Assembly (NCBI GenBank): GCA_947477885.1
Contig: CANJUD010000002.1
Span: forward strand, 248,001-312,000
Length of the DNA stretch: 64,000 nt
Reading direction: 5' to 3'
DNA from: Bacteroidota bacterium
Lineage (GTDB): Bacteria; Bacteroidota; Bacteroidia; UKL13-3
This document shows positions 1-9,945 of the stretch, one piece after another. Position numbers and translations under genes: made by a program. Position 1 is the stretch's first letter, and every line of letters starts with the position of its first letter. Below the pieces are notes generated by a model that ran no database searches, had not been told where the DNA came from, and saw nothing but the letters and a program-made list of their open reading frames with translations.

Positions 1-3
1 AGA

Positions 4-522
4 ATGCGAGCCATGGTGGTTTCATTTTTTGTTTTTAACCTTTGGCAAGACTGGCGGGAATTGCATTTTTTAGCCCGAAATTTTTTGGATTACGAACCTG
101 GCATACATTATCCGCAACTGCAAATGCAATCGGGTGTAACAGGTATTAATACCATTCGTATTTACAATCCAATTAAAAACTCACAAGAGCACGACGAAGA
201 AGGTATATTTATAAAAACATGGATACCAGAATTAAGAGAAGTTCCGGCCGCAATAATACATGAGCCTTGGAAAATGAGTTTGATGGAACAAAATTTATAT
301 CAGGTGATTATTGGTAAAGATTATCCTAATCCAATTGTTGATATAGAAGCCACCCGTAAAGCAGCAAGTGATATTATTTGGAGTTTCAAAAAAACGGATG
401 AGGTGAGAAAAGAAAGCAAAAGAATTTTAAAGAAACATGTGAATAGTTCATCAGCATTCAACTCAAAAAGCAAACAAAAAAGCAACAGTGAAAAGGATAA
501 AAAAATCAGACTTGCCAACTAA
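4..522 (+). CDS. C-terminal part of a cryptochrome/photolyase-family FAD-binding protein (5' end outside window)
   Basis: Translation '[66 protein letters not shown]' matches the photolyase/cryptochrome FAD-binding domain C-terminus; open to the window edge. Confidence 0.85.
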   Translation: MRAMVVSFFVFNLWQDWRELHFLARNFLDYEPGIHYPQLQMQSGVTGINTIRIYNPIKNSQEHDEEGIFIKTWIPELREVPAAIIHEPWKMSLMEQNLYQVIIGKDYPNPIVDIEATRKAASDIIWSFKKTDEVRKESKRILKKHVNSSSAFNSKSKQKSNSEKDKKIRLAN

Positions 523-634
523 AATTTGTATGGTTTGTCAACGACCCTTTGCATGGCGAAAAAAATGGGAGAAAATTTGGGACGAAGTAAAATACTGCAG
601 TGATAAATGTAAAATGAACAAAAACAAAAAATGA
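488..634 (+). CDS. DUF2256 family small zinc-finger-like protein (not in the supplied ORF track)
   Basis: GTG start at 488 gives [48 protein letters not shown]; the CxxC...CxxxC pattern and '[23 protein letters not shown]' are typical of DUF2256, commonly next to photolyases; ATGA overlap with the next gene. Confidence 0.8.
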   Translation: MKRIKKSDLPTKICMVCQRPFAWRKKWEKIWDEVKYCSDKCKMNKNKK

Positions 635-2106
635 GTAAAACAGGAATCATATTTCCACATCAATTATTTGAAAACAATATACTTATTTCAAAATGTGATA
701 CCATTTATTTGGTGGAAGAGATATTGTTTTTTAAACAGTATAATTTTCACAAACGCAAAATTGCTTTTCACAGGGCAAGCATGAAGTTTTATGAAAGCTT
801 TCTTCAATCAAAAAATATAAAGGTTATTTATATCGATTCAACAAGTGAGCTAGCTGATATAAGAAATCTGATTGCTTATTTGAAAACACAAGAAATAAAT
901 TCTTTCGAATACATGGATACAACCGACTGCTGGCTTGAGCAACGGATTAGCAAAACATGTAATATGCATCAAGTTAATAAAACAAAACATGCTACTCAGT
1001 TATTTCTTAATTCTTTCGATGAAATAGAAGCTTACTTTTTAAATAAGAAAAGAATGTTTCAAACAGATTTTTATAAGCACCAGCGTAAAAGCAGAACTAT
1101 TTTATTAGAAAAAAACAACAATCCAGTTGGAGGAAAATGGTCTTTTGATGAGGAAAATCGTTTAAAATACCCCAAAGGAAAAACGCCTCCTAAAGTTAAT
1201 TTTTTAGAACAAAATAAATTCTTTACAGAAGCTATTGCCTATACCAACAAATATTTCCCCAACAACTATGGTAAGTTAAACACAAATTTTGTTTATCCAA
1301 CCACTTTTACCGAAAGTAAAAACTGGCTCCAAACTTTTTTAAAATCAAGGTTTTCGGAATTTGGAGCATATGAAGATGCCATTGTGGCAAATGAAAATAT
1401 TTTGCATCACAGTGTGTTAACACCCATGCTCAATGCCGGTTTGCTTACCACTCAATTTATTATAGATGAAGCATTGCAGTATGCAAACGATGAAAAAATC
1501 CCGCTAAATTCTGTAGAAGGTTTTATAAGGCAAATGATAGGTTGGCGAGAATTTATAAGAGCAGTTTACGAATTGAAAGGCAGTGAAGAACGAACGAAAA
1601 ACTACTGGGGTTTTACCCGTAAAATACCTGCCTCTTTTTGGAACGGAACTACAGGAATAGAACCGCTGGACATTACCATAAAAAAAGTTTTAGAAACAGG
1701 GTTTTGTCATCATATAGAAAGGTTAATGGTATTGGGGAATTTTATGTTGTTGTGCGAATTTGACCCTGATGAAGTTTACCGTTGGTTTATGGAGCTTTTT
1801 ATAGATGCTTATGATTGGGTGATGGTTCCTAATGTTTATGGCATGAGCCAGTTTGCTGATGGAGGTATGATGGCTACTAAGCCCTATATTAGCGGCAGCA
1901 ATTATTTAATAAAAATGAGTGACTACAAAAAGGGCGTTTGGCAACAAATATGGGATGGATTATTTTGGCGATTTATGCATACCCATCGGAATTTCTTTTT
2001 GCAAAATCCTAGATTGGGAATGTTGGTAAGAACCTTTGATAAAATGTCCGAAACAAAACAACAGAATCATTTAAAGCATGCCAATCAATTTCTTGATTCA
2101 CTTTAA
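631..2106 (+). CDS. Cryptochrome/deoxyribodipyrimidine photolyase-related protein (FeS-BCP / (6-4) photolyase type)
   Basis: 'FPHQLFENNILISKCDTIYLVEEILFFKQYNFHKRKIAFHRASM' N-terminus and 'RQMIGWREFIRAVYELKG...MVPNVYGMSQFADGGMMATKPYISGSNYLIKMSDY' C-terminus are hallmarks of this family. Confidence 0.9.
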   Translation: MSKTGIIFPHQLFENNILISKCDTIYLVEEILFFKQYNFHKRKIAFHRASMKFYESFLQSKNIKVIYIDSTSELADIRNLIAYLKTQEINSFEYMDTTDCWLEQRISKTCNMHQVNKTKHATQLFLNSFDEIEAYFLNKKRMFQTDFYKHQRKSRTILLEKNNNPVGGKWSFDEENRLKYPKGKTPPKVNFLEQNKFFTEAIAYTNKYFPNNYGKLNTNFVYPTTFTESKNWLQTFLKSRFSEFGAYEDAIVANENILHHSVLTPMLNAGLLTTQFIIDEALQYANDEKIPLNSVEGFIRQMIGWREFIRAVYELKGSEERTKNYWGFTRKIPASFWNGTTGIEPLDITIKKVLETGFCHHIERLMVLGNFMLLCEFDPDEVYRWFMELFIDAYDWVMVPNVYGMSQFADGGMMATKPYISGSNYLIKMSDYKKGVWQQIWDGLFWRFMHTHRNFFLQNPRLGMLVRTFDKMSETKQQNHLKHANQFLDSL

Positions 2107-2151
2107 GGAATCCTAAATTTGGAATGGAGTTTCTTAAAAAAAAAATCAAAA

Positions 2152-2619
2152 ATGAATACATATTTAAAACTATTCTGTTGCACACTCTTCACGCTATCTA
2201 TAGGTGCAATTTCAGGTATAGCCACTTCTTCAGGAATAAACAATTGGTTTATGGAATTGAACAAACCGTTTTTTAATCCACCAAATTATTTATTTGGCCC
2301 CGTTTGGACATTGCTTTATTTGCTTATGGGAATTTCTTTTTTTCTTATTCTTCAATCACCAATAAAAGAGTTAAAAAGAAAAGCAATTATCATATTCATT
2401 ATTCAGCTTTCATTAAACTTTTTATGGAGCTTTCTGTTTTTCAAATTTGAATTAATAGGATTGGCTTTTATTGAAATTATTTTGATTTGGATAAGCATTT
2501 TAACTATGATTATTGCGTTCAATAAAATTAATCGATTCGCCGCAGCACTACAACTTCCCTATTTGCTATGGGTAAGTTTTGCAACAGTATTAAATGGAGC
2601 TATATGGTGGCTAAATTAA
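2152..2619 (+). CDS. tspO: TspO/MBR-family tryptophan-rich sensory protein (ORF opens at 2119; start at 2152 preferred)
   Basis: 'WFMELNKPFFNPPNYLFGPVWTLLYLLMGISFFLI' and 'LNFLWSFLFF' TspO motifs; five TM segments. Confidence 0.85.
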   Translation: MNTYLKLFCCTLFTLSIGAISGIATSSGINNWFMELNKPFFNPPNYLFGPVWTLLYLLMGISFFLILQSPIKELKRKAIIIFIIQLSLNFLWSFLFFKFELIGLAFIEIILIWISILTMIIAFNKINRFAAALQLPYLLWVSFATVLNGAIWWLN

Positions 2620-2649
2620 ATGGTGATCAACTTTTAAAATCAATAAAAA

Positions 2650-3555
2650 ATGAAGAAAATAATTGTAGTGGTAGGTGCTACCGGAAATCTTGGAGGTAAA
2701 ATTGTCAATGCCTTATTAGTTCAAGGAGCAGAAGTAAGAGCAATCGTTCGATTAGAAACTGACAAAAAGAAAATAAACGAGTTAGAACTTAAAGGTGTCA
2801 ACGTATTTCAAGTTGATACAAGCAATAAATTGGAAATAGCAAAACACTGCATCGGTGCAATATGTATGGTCTCTGCTTTAGCTGGTTTACGAGAAACAGT
2901 TGTAGATGCTCAAAAAATCTTTCTAGATGCTGCAGTGGAAGCAAATGTGCCAAGATTTATTCCAAGCGATTACTCAAGTGACTTTACAAATTTAAAGGTA
3001 GGTACAAATAGAAATTTAGATTTAAGAAGAGAATTTCATCAGTACCTTGACAAAGCTCCTATAAAACCAACCACCATATTTAATGGTCCATTTATGGAAT
3101 TGCTAACCACAGATATGCCCTTGATTATGTTTAAACAAAAACGCATTCTTTGTTGGGGTAATCCAGATCAAATAATAGAATTTACAACCACCTATAATAT
3201 TGCTGAATATACTGCTAAGGCCGCTTTGGATGAAACAACACCTCGGTTTTTGAGAATTGCTGGAGACACGCTATCATGCAATGACTTCGTGAAATTGCTA
3301 ACTGAAATTACAGGTAATAATTATAAACTATTCAGGCCCGGTGGTATTGGTCTTTTTAATATAGTAATCAAACTCACCAAATTCTTTTCACCTTCAAAAA
3401 CCGAACTGTATCCTGCTTGGCAAGGAATGCAATACATGCGAGATATAATGGAAGGTAGAATTATTTTTCGAAAATATGACAATGAAAGATATTATAATAA
3501 AAAATGGACAACAGTAAAAGATTTTCTAACTTTTGAAAACGTAAGTTTTAATTAA
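2650..3555 (+). CDS. NmrA-like / isoflavone-reductase-like NAD(P)-binding protein
   Basis: N-terminal Rossmann 'VVVGATGNLGGKIVNALL'; 'RFIPSDYSSDFT' typical of the NmrA family. Confidence 0.8.
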   Translation: MKKIIVVVGATGNLGGKIVNALLVQGAEVRAIVRLETDKKKINELELKGVNVFQVDTSNKLEIAKHCIGAICMVSALAGLRETVVDAQKIFLDAAVEANVPRFIPSDYSSDFTNLKVGTNRNLDLRREFHQYLDKAPIKPTTIFNGPFMELLTTDMPLIMFKQKRILCWGNPDQIIEFTTTYNIAEYTAKAALDETTPRFLRIAGDTLSCNDFVKLLTEITGNNYKLFRPGGIGLFNIVIKLTKFFSPSKTELYPAWQGMQYMRDIMEGRIIFRKYDNERYYNKKWTTVKDFLTFENVSFN

Positions 3556-3648
3556 ACAAATGAATAATTAAACCTCTATAAAAACTATACGTCAAAGTGA
3601 AATTAATATATTCATAAACTTATTGCAGAGAAATCACTTATATAAACA

Positions 3649-5661
3649 ATGAATAAATCAATAACTACAGTCCGAAACTGTTTTTTAGCAGCAATTACAA
3701 TTGCATTTTCTACCATACATGTAAATGCTCAAGCACCCATCTTGCCATTAAATTCATATGGGGTTTGGGACAGGTCAAATGCATTTGATATTTCAAAAGA
3801 TACAGCTTATAATTATTTAAGAGGTATTAGTGCAGATGTTTTTTGGAAAGATGTTCAAGCTATTGACTCAGGACATTATGATTGGTCTGCAATTCAAGCT
3901 ATTTTACAAACAGCATATACTAACGATCAAATGGTAAACATAAGTGTTGGTGTTGGTCCTGATGCACCAGCATGGATTTATGTAAATGGAGTGCCTAGCG
4001 TAATTACGGATGATACACAACATCCTGGTTGGACAAAGTATCCCTACTACTTGGATTCAGATTACAAACACTATTATTTTAAACTAATAGATAGTTTTGG
4101 TGTTTTTTTAAGAACGCTACCTGCAAACTTATTTAGTCGCATTGCTTATGTTCAAGTAAAGACTGGTTGCACTGGTGACGAAGTTGCATACAAAGGAAAT
4201 CCGCTTGATACTTTATACAATATTTCAGATTCAACTTGGAGTGCATTTCGATTAAATACATTTGAAAAATTTAGATTAAACTTTAACACAGGTAATAACA
4301 GCAATAAAATCGGTCTTCTTTTCAATAGCATCGACTCAGCCGACCACGCCAACGAATGGCAATGGGTTTTAACCAATATTACTTATGGCTTTGGAATTAA
4401 AGGTGGTGCCTATGGTCGAGGCCATCATCTTTCAGATGAACTTACATACAAAAACACTCGGACACAATATCTCATCAACCCCCAGAACTTACAACTATTT
4501 TCTGCAGCTGAACAAGACCAAACTTGGAAGGGTCCAGTATACCAAATAAATGTTCCCTTGGGTTTTTATTGGGGTGCTATCAGTGGACTTAATACGGGGC
4601 TTTCTGTTTGGCTTGTAACGCAAAGTGCATTAAATGAAGCACAGGTAAAACCCAAATTACATAGCATTTTCAGAATGTTTAACAAGTATGCTGGGCAAAT
4701 TTATCCTACTACTGCAAATGCAGCCTACACTATTTTTCACGAAGGTTTAAATTCAGCTAATACCAATAAATTTTCTGTAGCTAAGTTCGGTAATGCAAGT
4801 CAATCAAATCAAGCTCGTTATACAGCCATATGTGCTGCCTATGCTGCAAGAGGTGCTAAAATGGATGATGTGTATGCGGCCACAAAAGGACAGGTTTATC
4901 AGCGTGCCAGTCAAACAGGATACAATGATGCTGGCTGGAATATTGAGGAAGGTAATTACGAAAGATGGATAACGCAGATAAACCCTGATTCTACTTCCAT
5001 AGGTCTTTTCAGAGTTCGTGGAGTTATTGACTCAACTTCATCTATGTATGACCGTTTTGCACGGTCATTTGAGAACAGCAGTGGCAAAAACGCTATGTAT
5101 TTCAAATTCCATCAAAGCCTATTTTCCCTTGCACTTCCTGATAGTTTATCATTCAAAATTACTTGGCTTGACAAGAACCAAAACTCAACTTGGGCTTTTA
5201 AATATTATAATACGAATGGCTTGCAAACGGCATTAACTGTTACAGGTATTGGCGATAATCAGTGGAAAACAGTGGGTGTGGTTTTACACAATGCTGTTAT
5301 AAATCACAATGGTATATTAGGCTCGGATTTTATGCTAGTAAATACGGATGGCATTGAAGATATTTTCCATGGCATTGAAGTGGATATAACCCGCGGAGGA
5401 ATTTTATCAGTTATCAACGATGGGTTGGGTTTATCGAATACAACCTTATTTCCAAATCCGACAAATTCAATTGTATCATGGGACAAAGAAATTAATGCTG
5501 ATGAGATTATTGTTTATAATACTTATGGGCAAAAAGTACTTAGAATAGCTAACATTACAAACAATTCACTAAATTTAATTGACTTGAATAATGGACTCTA
5601 TTTTGTTGAATTATTAAAAGGTAAAAAGAGAATTTCAGTAACCAAAGTGATTAAGGAATAA
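3649..5661 (+). CDS. Secreted TIM-barrel glycoside hydrolase-like protein with T9SS type A sorting domain
   Basis: Signal peptide; beta-galactosidase-like N-terminal region; C-terminus 'LFPNPTNSIVSW...GLYFVELLKGKKRISVTKVIKE'. Confidence 0.65.
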   Translation: MNKSITTVRNCFLAAITIAFSTIHVNAQAPILPLNSYGVWDRSNAFDISKDTAYNYLRGISADVFWKDVQAIDSGHYDWSAIQAILQTAYTNDQMVNISVGVGPDAPAWIYVNGVPSVITDDTQHPGWTKYPYYLDSDYKHYYFKLIDSFGVFLRTLPANLFSRIAYVQVKTGCTGDEVAYKGNPLDTLYNISDSTWSAFRLNTFEKFRLNFNTGNNSNKIGLLFNSIDSADHANEWQWVLTNITYGFGIKGGAYGRGHHLSDELTYKNTRTQYLINPQNLQLFSAAEQDQTWKGPVYQINVPLGFYWGAISGLNTGLSVWLVTQSALNEAQVKPKLHSIFRMFNKYAGQIYPTTANAAYTIFHEGLNSANTNKFSVAKFGNASQSNQARYTAICAAYAARGAKMDDVYAATKGQVYQRASQTGYNDAGWNIEEGNYERWITQINPDSTSIGLFRVRGVIDSTSSMYDRFARSFENSSGKNAMYFKFHQSLFSLALPDSLSFKITWLDKNQNSTWAFKYYNTNGLQTALTVTGIGDNQWKTVGVVLHNAVINHNGILGSDFMLVNTDGIEDIFHGIEVDITRGGILSVINDGLGLSNTTLFPNPTNSIVSWDKEINADEIIVYNTYGQKVLRIANITNNSLNLIDLNNGLYFVELLKGKKRISVTKVIKE

Positions 5662-5670
5662 CGAATACAC

Positions 5671-6020
5671 CGTGCGGCAAACGCAGAGTTTATCAAGCGG
5701 TGCGAGAATATCTTGATCACCGGGCCAACGGGCACGGGCAAAAGCTTACTGGCATCCGCTATCGTCCACCAGGCCTGCCCATCTAAGTTTTAAGGTGCTA
5801 TATGTCAATACCAGCAAGCTGATCTCCCACCTCAAAATGGCAAAGGCAGATGGCTCGTATGTGCGTGAGATGGCTACAGCAGGAACTGCTGATACTCGGT
5901 GATTTTGCACTCCAGCCCTTTTACGCAGCCAATCGTGCAACACTAATGGAAGTGATGGAGGACAGGCACGGGAAGAGGTCTACAATCATTACTTCGCAGC
6001 TACCGGTAAAGGGATTGAAT
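5671..6020 (+). pseudogene. istB: Decayed IS21-family istB ATPase remnant with frameshifts
   Basis: Fragments in different frames: 'ENILITGPTGTGKSLLASAIVHQACPSK' (Walker A), '[28 protein letters not shown]', '[43 protein letters not shown]' (Walker B / IstB C-terminal motif). Confidence 0.85.
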
Positions 6021-6089
6021 GTGAATACTCTTCTAATTCATATTTTCTTTTATCTTTATACTTTTATCTTTCCTTACTAAATTTGCCCA

Positions 6090-8186
6090 GTGCAACGTAT
6101 CGCTTTTCTTTTCATCGTTTTATTATTTGCTACGCCCATCTTTGCCCAAACCGAGGATGATGACATGCAGCAAGAGCAGCAACTAATAGAAAAACTTACC
6201 GAGAACCAAAGCACCAATGCCGATGTAAATGAATGGACCGAACAGCTTAGACAGTTTGCCCAAAACAAAATAGAACTGAACCATTGCACCCGTCAGCAAT
6301 TAGAGTTGCTTGGTTTGCTTACCGATATTCAAATTAATAACTTACAGGCTCATATTGCCAAGTTCGGCAATCTCCTTTCTGTATTAGAGCTGCAAGTTGT
6401 TCCCGGTTTCGATGTGGCAACTATTAAAAGTATACAACCATTTGTAATGGTGCAAAAAGATTGGCTTCCGCAAGGAACTGGCATTAAAGGTTTGCTTACC
6501 AGTGGCTCGCACCAACTCAATTGGCTCAACCAAATACAACCCGAACAAAACGAAGGTCAACGCCGCCGAGTAGCAAACGATACTGATGGCAAAAGTTATT
6601 ATCCCGGGTCTCCGGTTCGTTCAGTTTTGCGTTATCGTTATTCATTTTCCGATAAAATAAGTATATCATACTTGGGCGAAAAAGATGCAGGAGAACAATT
6701 TGGCAAAGGCGCAAATAAACAGGGTTTCGATTTCAACTCTGCACATATAATGATTGGAGGATTTAAACATATACAAAAATGGGTAATTGGCGATTTCAAT
6801 ATTACCTTAGGTCAAGGACTTACTTGTGGCAGCGGATTGGCATTTGGCAAATCGGCTATGGTTTTAAACTTAAAAAGAAACTATAATGGCATTAGACCTT
6901 ACCGTTCAGTAAATGAAAATGAATTTATGCGTGGTAGTGCCATCACACTTAAATTTGGCAATTGGTGGGTAACCGCATTTGCATCACGCCAGCGTTTGGA
7001 TGGCTCTGCAAATCAGGATACTTTTGCCAATGAATCAGGGAGTATTGCAGGCTTGGTAAGCACGGGCTTTCATCGCACCGCTAGCGAACAAGCTGGAAAA
7101 GACATACTGCTGCGTAATGCACTTGGTGGTAATCTAACTTACAAAACGTATAATTTCCAAATTGGTTTTAATATATGTTATATAAATTATGGGCAGGCTT
7201 TCGCTCCCCAATACAAGCCTTACAATATATATAAATTTCAGGGAACAAATAATATAAAAGTTGGAACGGACTACCGATATACAAAACGTAATTATACTTT
7301 GTTCGGCGAGTTAAGTATTAACCAAAATGGCGGGGTAGCCGGCTATCATGTTTTGATGGTCAGCTTAACCAATAAACTGGATGTGGCTATCATGATGCGT
7401 CATTATGCCAAAAACTTTCAGCCAATTTTATCCAATGCAATTGGCGAAAACACCGACAATCAAAACGAGCAAGGATTATATACTGGTTGGATATATAAAG
7501 TGGGAAGAGGATTTACCTTAAATAGTTATATAGATTTTTATCGCTATCCATGGATTACCTCAAGTGCCGATGTGCCCAATAGCTATGGTGCAGACAACCT
7601 TAATCAATTAGATTATCAGGTATCGAAAAAGATATCCATGTATTTCAGACATAAGTATAAAATGAGTCAGTTAAATAGTAGTAACGGTGCTGTTCTTTCA
7701 TCGCTCGAAGACCAAGCACGGCAGAACTTCAGATTCAATTTGCAAATGGCTTTGCCGGGCCAAATTGAACTGCGTTCGAGGATAGAAGCATCCTTATATA
7801 GTCACACGAATCAAAAAAACGAACAGGGAGTGATGGCTTATCAGGATATAGAAAAACATTGGCGAAAATTGCAAGTCACGCTCAGAATGGCTTTCTTTAA
7901 TATGCCCAGTTTTAATAGTAGGATATATGCATATGAAAGCGAAGTTCCTTTTTCATATTCTATCATACCCTATTATGGAATGGGTACTCGCTATTATATA
8001 ATGACCCGCTGGCACCACTCGCGAAATTTTGATATTTATTTCCGTTTGGCACAAACCTATTATACTGATAAAGCCGAAAGTGGAAGTGGTCTCGATTTAA
8101 TTAAAACCAATCATAAAACAGATGCAAAGATTATGCTCTCATGGAGGATACAAGGTCACCCACCAAAAAATTTCGCTAACAAATAA
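6090..8186 (+). CDS. Helix-hairpin-helix domain protein with large outer-membrane-like beta-rich C-terminal region
   Basis: Signal peptide; 'KIELNHCTRQQLELLGLLTDIQINNLQAHIAKFGNLLSVLELQVVPGFDVATIKSIQPFV' tandem HhH; remainder beta-rich. Confidence 0.65.
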   Translation: MQRIAFLFIVLLFATPIFAQTEDDDMQQEQQLIEKLTENQSTNADVNEWTEQLRQFAQNKIELNHCTRQQLELLGLLTDIQINNLQAHIAKFGNLLSVLELQVVPGFDVATIKSIQPFVMVQKDWLPQGTGIKGLLTSGSHQLNWLNQIQPEQNEGQRRRVANDTDGKSYYPGSPVRSVLRYRYSFSDKISISYLGEKDAGEQFGKGANKQGFDFNSAHIMIGGFKHIQKWVIGDFNITLGQGLTCGSGLAFGKSAMVLNLKRNYNGIRPYRSVNENEFMRGSAITLKFGNWWVTAFASRQRLDGSANQDTFANESGSIAGLVSTGFHRTASEQAGKDILLRNALGGNLTYKTYNFQIGFNICYINYGQAFAPQYKPYNIYKFQGTNNIKVGTDYRYTKRNYTLFGELSINQNGGVAGYHVLMVSLTNKLDVAIMMRHYAKNFQPILSNAIGENTDNQNEQGLYTGWIYKVGRGFTLNSYIDFYRYPWITSSADVPNSYGADNLNQLDYQVSKKISMYFRHKYKMSQLNSSNGAVLSSLEDQARQNFRFNLQMALPGQIELRSRIEASLYSHTNQKNEQGVMAYQDIEKHWRKLQVTLRMAFFNMPSFNSRIYAYESEVPFSYSIIPYYGMGTRYYIMTRWHHSRNFDIYFRLAQTYYTDKAESGSGLDLIKTNHKTDAKIMLSWRIQGHPPKNFANK

Positions 8187-8842
8187 GCTGCCCCTGCCGC
8201 CACAGCACTAATAAAGCAAACTCTTACTGCTCCCCAAATTGGATTTTGCCCTGTTAGTTTCGATTTAAAATATCCAAACACCAATAATACAACTCCAGTA
8301 GAAACTGATGACCATATTAAACCATCATTGGGTGTGCTTGTGTGCCAATATGATACTAAAGGTATAATACCTCCGGCCACATAAGCAAGTGCGATTACTA
8401 GGCCACTCTTATATGCTTGGTTGGGATTGGGGCGTTCTAATCCAAGCTCAAAGCGCATCATAAATTCTATGTAGTTTTCTTTGTTTTGTTTTAAGTCTTC
8501 TATAAATTTAAGTCTTGTATCTTTACTAATGCCATATACTACCAATGCATCATCAACTTCTTGTTCTTCTGCCTCGGGCATATGTTCTATTTCATAGGCT
8601 TCACGCTGGCGTTCGTTATTATAATGTTCTGCACTTGTTTTTGCAGCTAGATATCCTCCCAACCCCATAGCTATAGAGCCCGCAGCAACTTCAGCCAAAC
8701 CAGCTGTTACAATCAAATTGTTATCGTGAAGAGCACTGCTCAATCCTGCTGCCAATGCAAATGGCACTGTTAAGCCATCGCTCATGCCCAATACTATATC
8801 ACTAAGTGCTTGCGAGCCATTAAAGTGTTTTTCATTTCCCAT
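8156..8842 (-). CDS. VIT1/CCC1-family (Fe2+/Mn2+) transporter
   Basis: 'LSDIVLGMSDGLTVPFALAAGLSSALHDNNLIVTAGLAEVAAGSIAMGLGGYLAAKTSAEHY' is diagnostic. Confidence 0.9.
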   Translation of the reverse strand: MGNEKHFNGSQALSDIVLGMSDGLTVPFALAAGLSSALHDNNLIVTAGLAEVAAGSIAMGLGGYLAAKTSAEHYNNERQREAYEIEHMPEAEEQEVDDALVVYGISKDTRLKFIEDLKQNKENYIEFMMRFELGLERPNPNQAYKSGLVIALAYVAGGIIPLVSYWHTSTPNDGLIWSSVSTGVVLLVFGYFKSKLTGQNPIWGAVRVCFISAVAAGAAYLLAKFFGG

Positions 8843-8844
8843 AT

Positions 8845-9612
8845 TTATTTATTCAACATCAATAATTTTATTTGGGCCAACTTCCGTTTGGTGTCAAGCG
8901 CAAAATCACTGTTCATCATCCAGTCGTAATAGGAAGGTTCGTTTTGCAAAACCTGAGTAACGGGTTTTCCTTTATGCTTCCCAAAATTGAACAAAGGAAC
9001 TTTATTGTTATCATATATAAATCGTCCACCAAAATCGACTAGATTTGTCTTACCAGCAAACTCTGATAGTTTATCAATCTGATTTGAGATTTGAGGATAG
9101 CGGATCAATTGGGCTTTCAATATTTCATAGGTAGCTTTTGTATCTGCCATAGCAGTATGTGCATTTTCCAATTCTTTATCGCAGTAAAACTTATATGCTG
9201 CTGATAAATTTCGAGGCTCCATGGTATGAAATATTCGTTGCACATCCACAAATTTTCTGCTGTCGCTATCAAAATCCACATTGCTTCTTAAAAACTCCTC
9301 GACCAATAGTGGGAAATCAAACCGTACTGAATTGAATCCTGCAAAATCGCAATGTTTCATATATTCATTGAGCTCGCCTGCCAGCTGGGCGAAGGTTGGC
9401 TCATTCATCACATCTTCGTTTGTGATTCCATGTATAGCCGTAACTTCAGGCGGAATGGGAACAGTTGGATTTACCAAATAACGTTTGTCTTCTTCTCTTC
9501 CATCCGGGAATATCTTCACAATACCTATCTCTACAATCCTATCGGTGGCAACATTGGTACCTGTAGTTTCCAAGTCGAACACAATCAGCGGCCTATTTAA
9601 TTCTAATTCCAT
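8845..9612 (-). CDS. 3'-5' exonuclease, DnaQ/Pol III epsilon-like
   Basis: 'LIVFDLETTGTNVATDRIVEIGIVKIFPDG' ExoI motif, 'HTAMADTKATYEIL' ExoIII motif. Confidence 0.9.
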   Translation of the reverse strand: MELELNRPLIVFDLETTGTNVATDRIVEIGIVKIFPDGREEDKRYLVNPTVPIPPEVTAIHGITNEDVMNEPTFAQLAGELNEYMKHCDFAGFNSVRFDFPLLVEEFLRSNVDFDSDSRKFVDVQRIFHTMEPRNLSAAYKFYCDKELENAHTAMADTKATYEILKAQLIRYPQISNQIDKLSEFAGKTNLVDFGGRFIYDNNKVPLFNFGKHKGKPVTQVLQNEPSYYDWMMNSDFALDTKRKLAQIKLLMLNK

Positions 9613-9891
9613 ATGGGAGCAAAGATGCTATATGTTCCGTAAAATTTATCGGGAAAATATAAACCAAATTCACACCACTTATTTACGATGTACGACATAC
9701 GATTTACGATGTTTGCTAACGCCAGATTAAGGATGCCGTGGTGAGCGTAGTCGAACCATGGCTGACGCCTGATTTATATACTTGAAGGTCTAACATATAA
9801 AAAAATGTTAAAAAAAGCTCCACCCAAATGTTTTGGGGCTGTAATAAAATCAGTTTATAATTCAGAAACAAGTTACTAAATAGGCAAAAAT

Positions 9892-9927
9892 AAAAAACCC
9901 TCTCGTTTTTATACGAAAGGGTTTTTT
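9892..9927 (-). terminator. Rho-independent-like terminator downstream of gldN
   Basis: AAAAAACCCTCTCGT-tttt-ATACGAAAGGGTTTTTT hairpin flanked by A/T tracts. Confidence 0.7.
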
Positions 9928-9945
9928 ATATATTTTATAACAAGC

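Noticed and set aside
9281-9730. Overlapping plus-strand ORFs (66-82 aa) at the exonuclease 5' end
   Set aside because: Antisense to the exonuclease and dispersed repeat; no coding signal.
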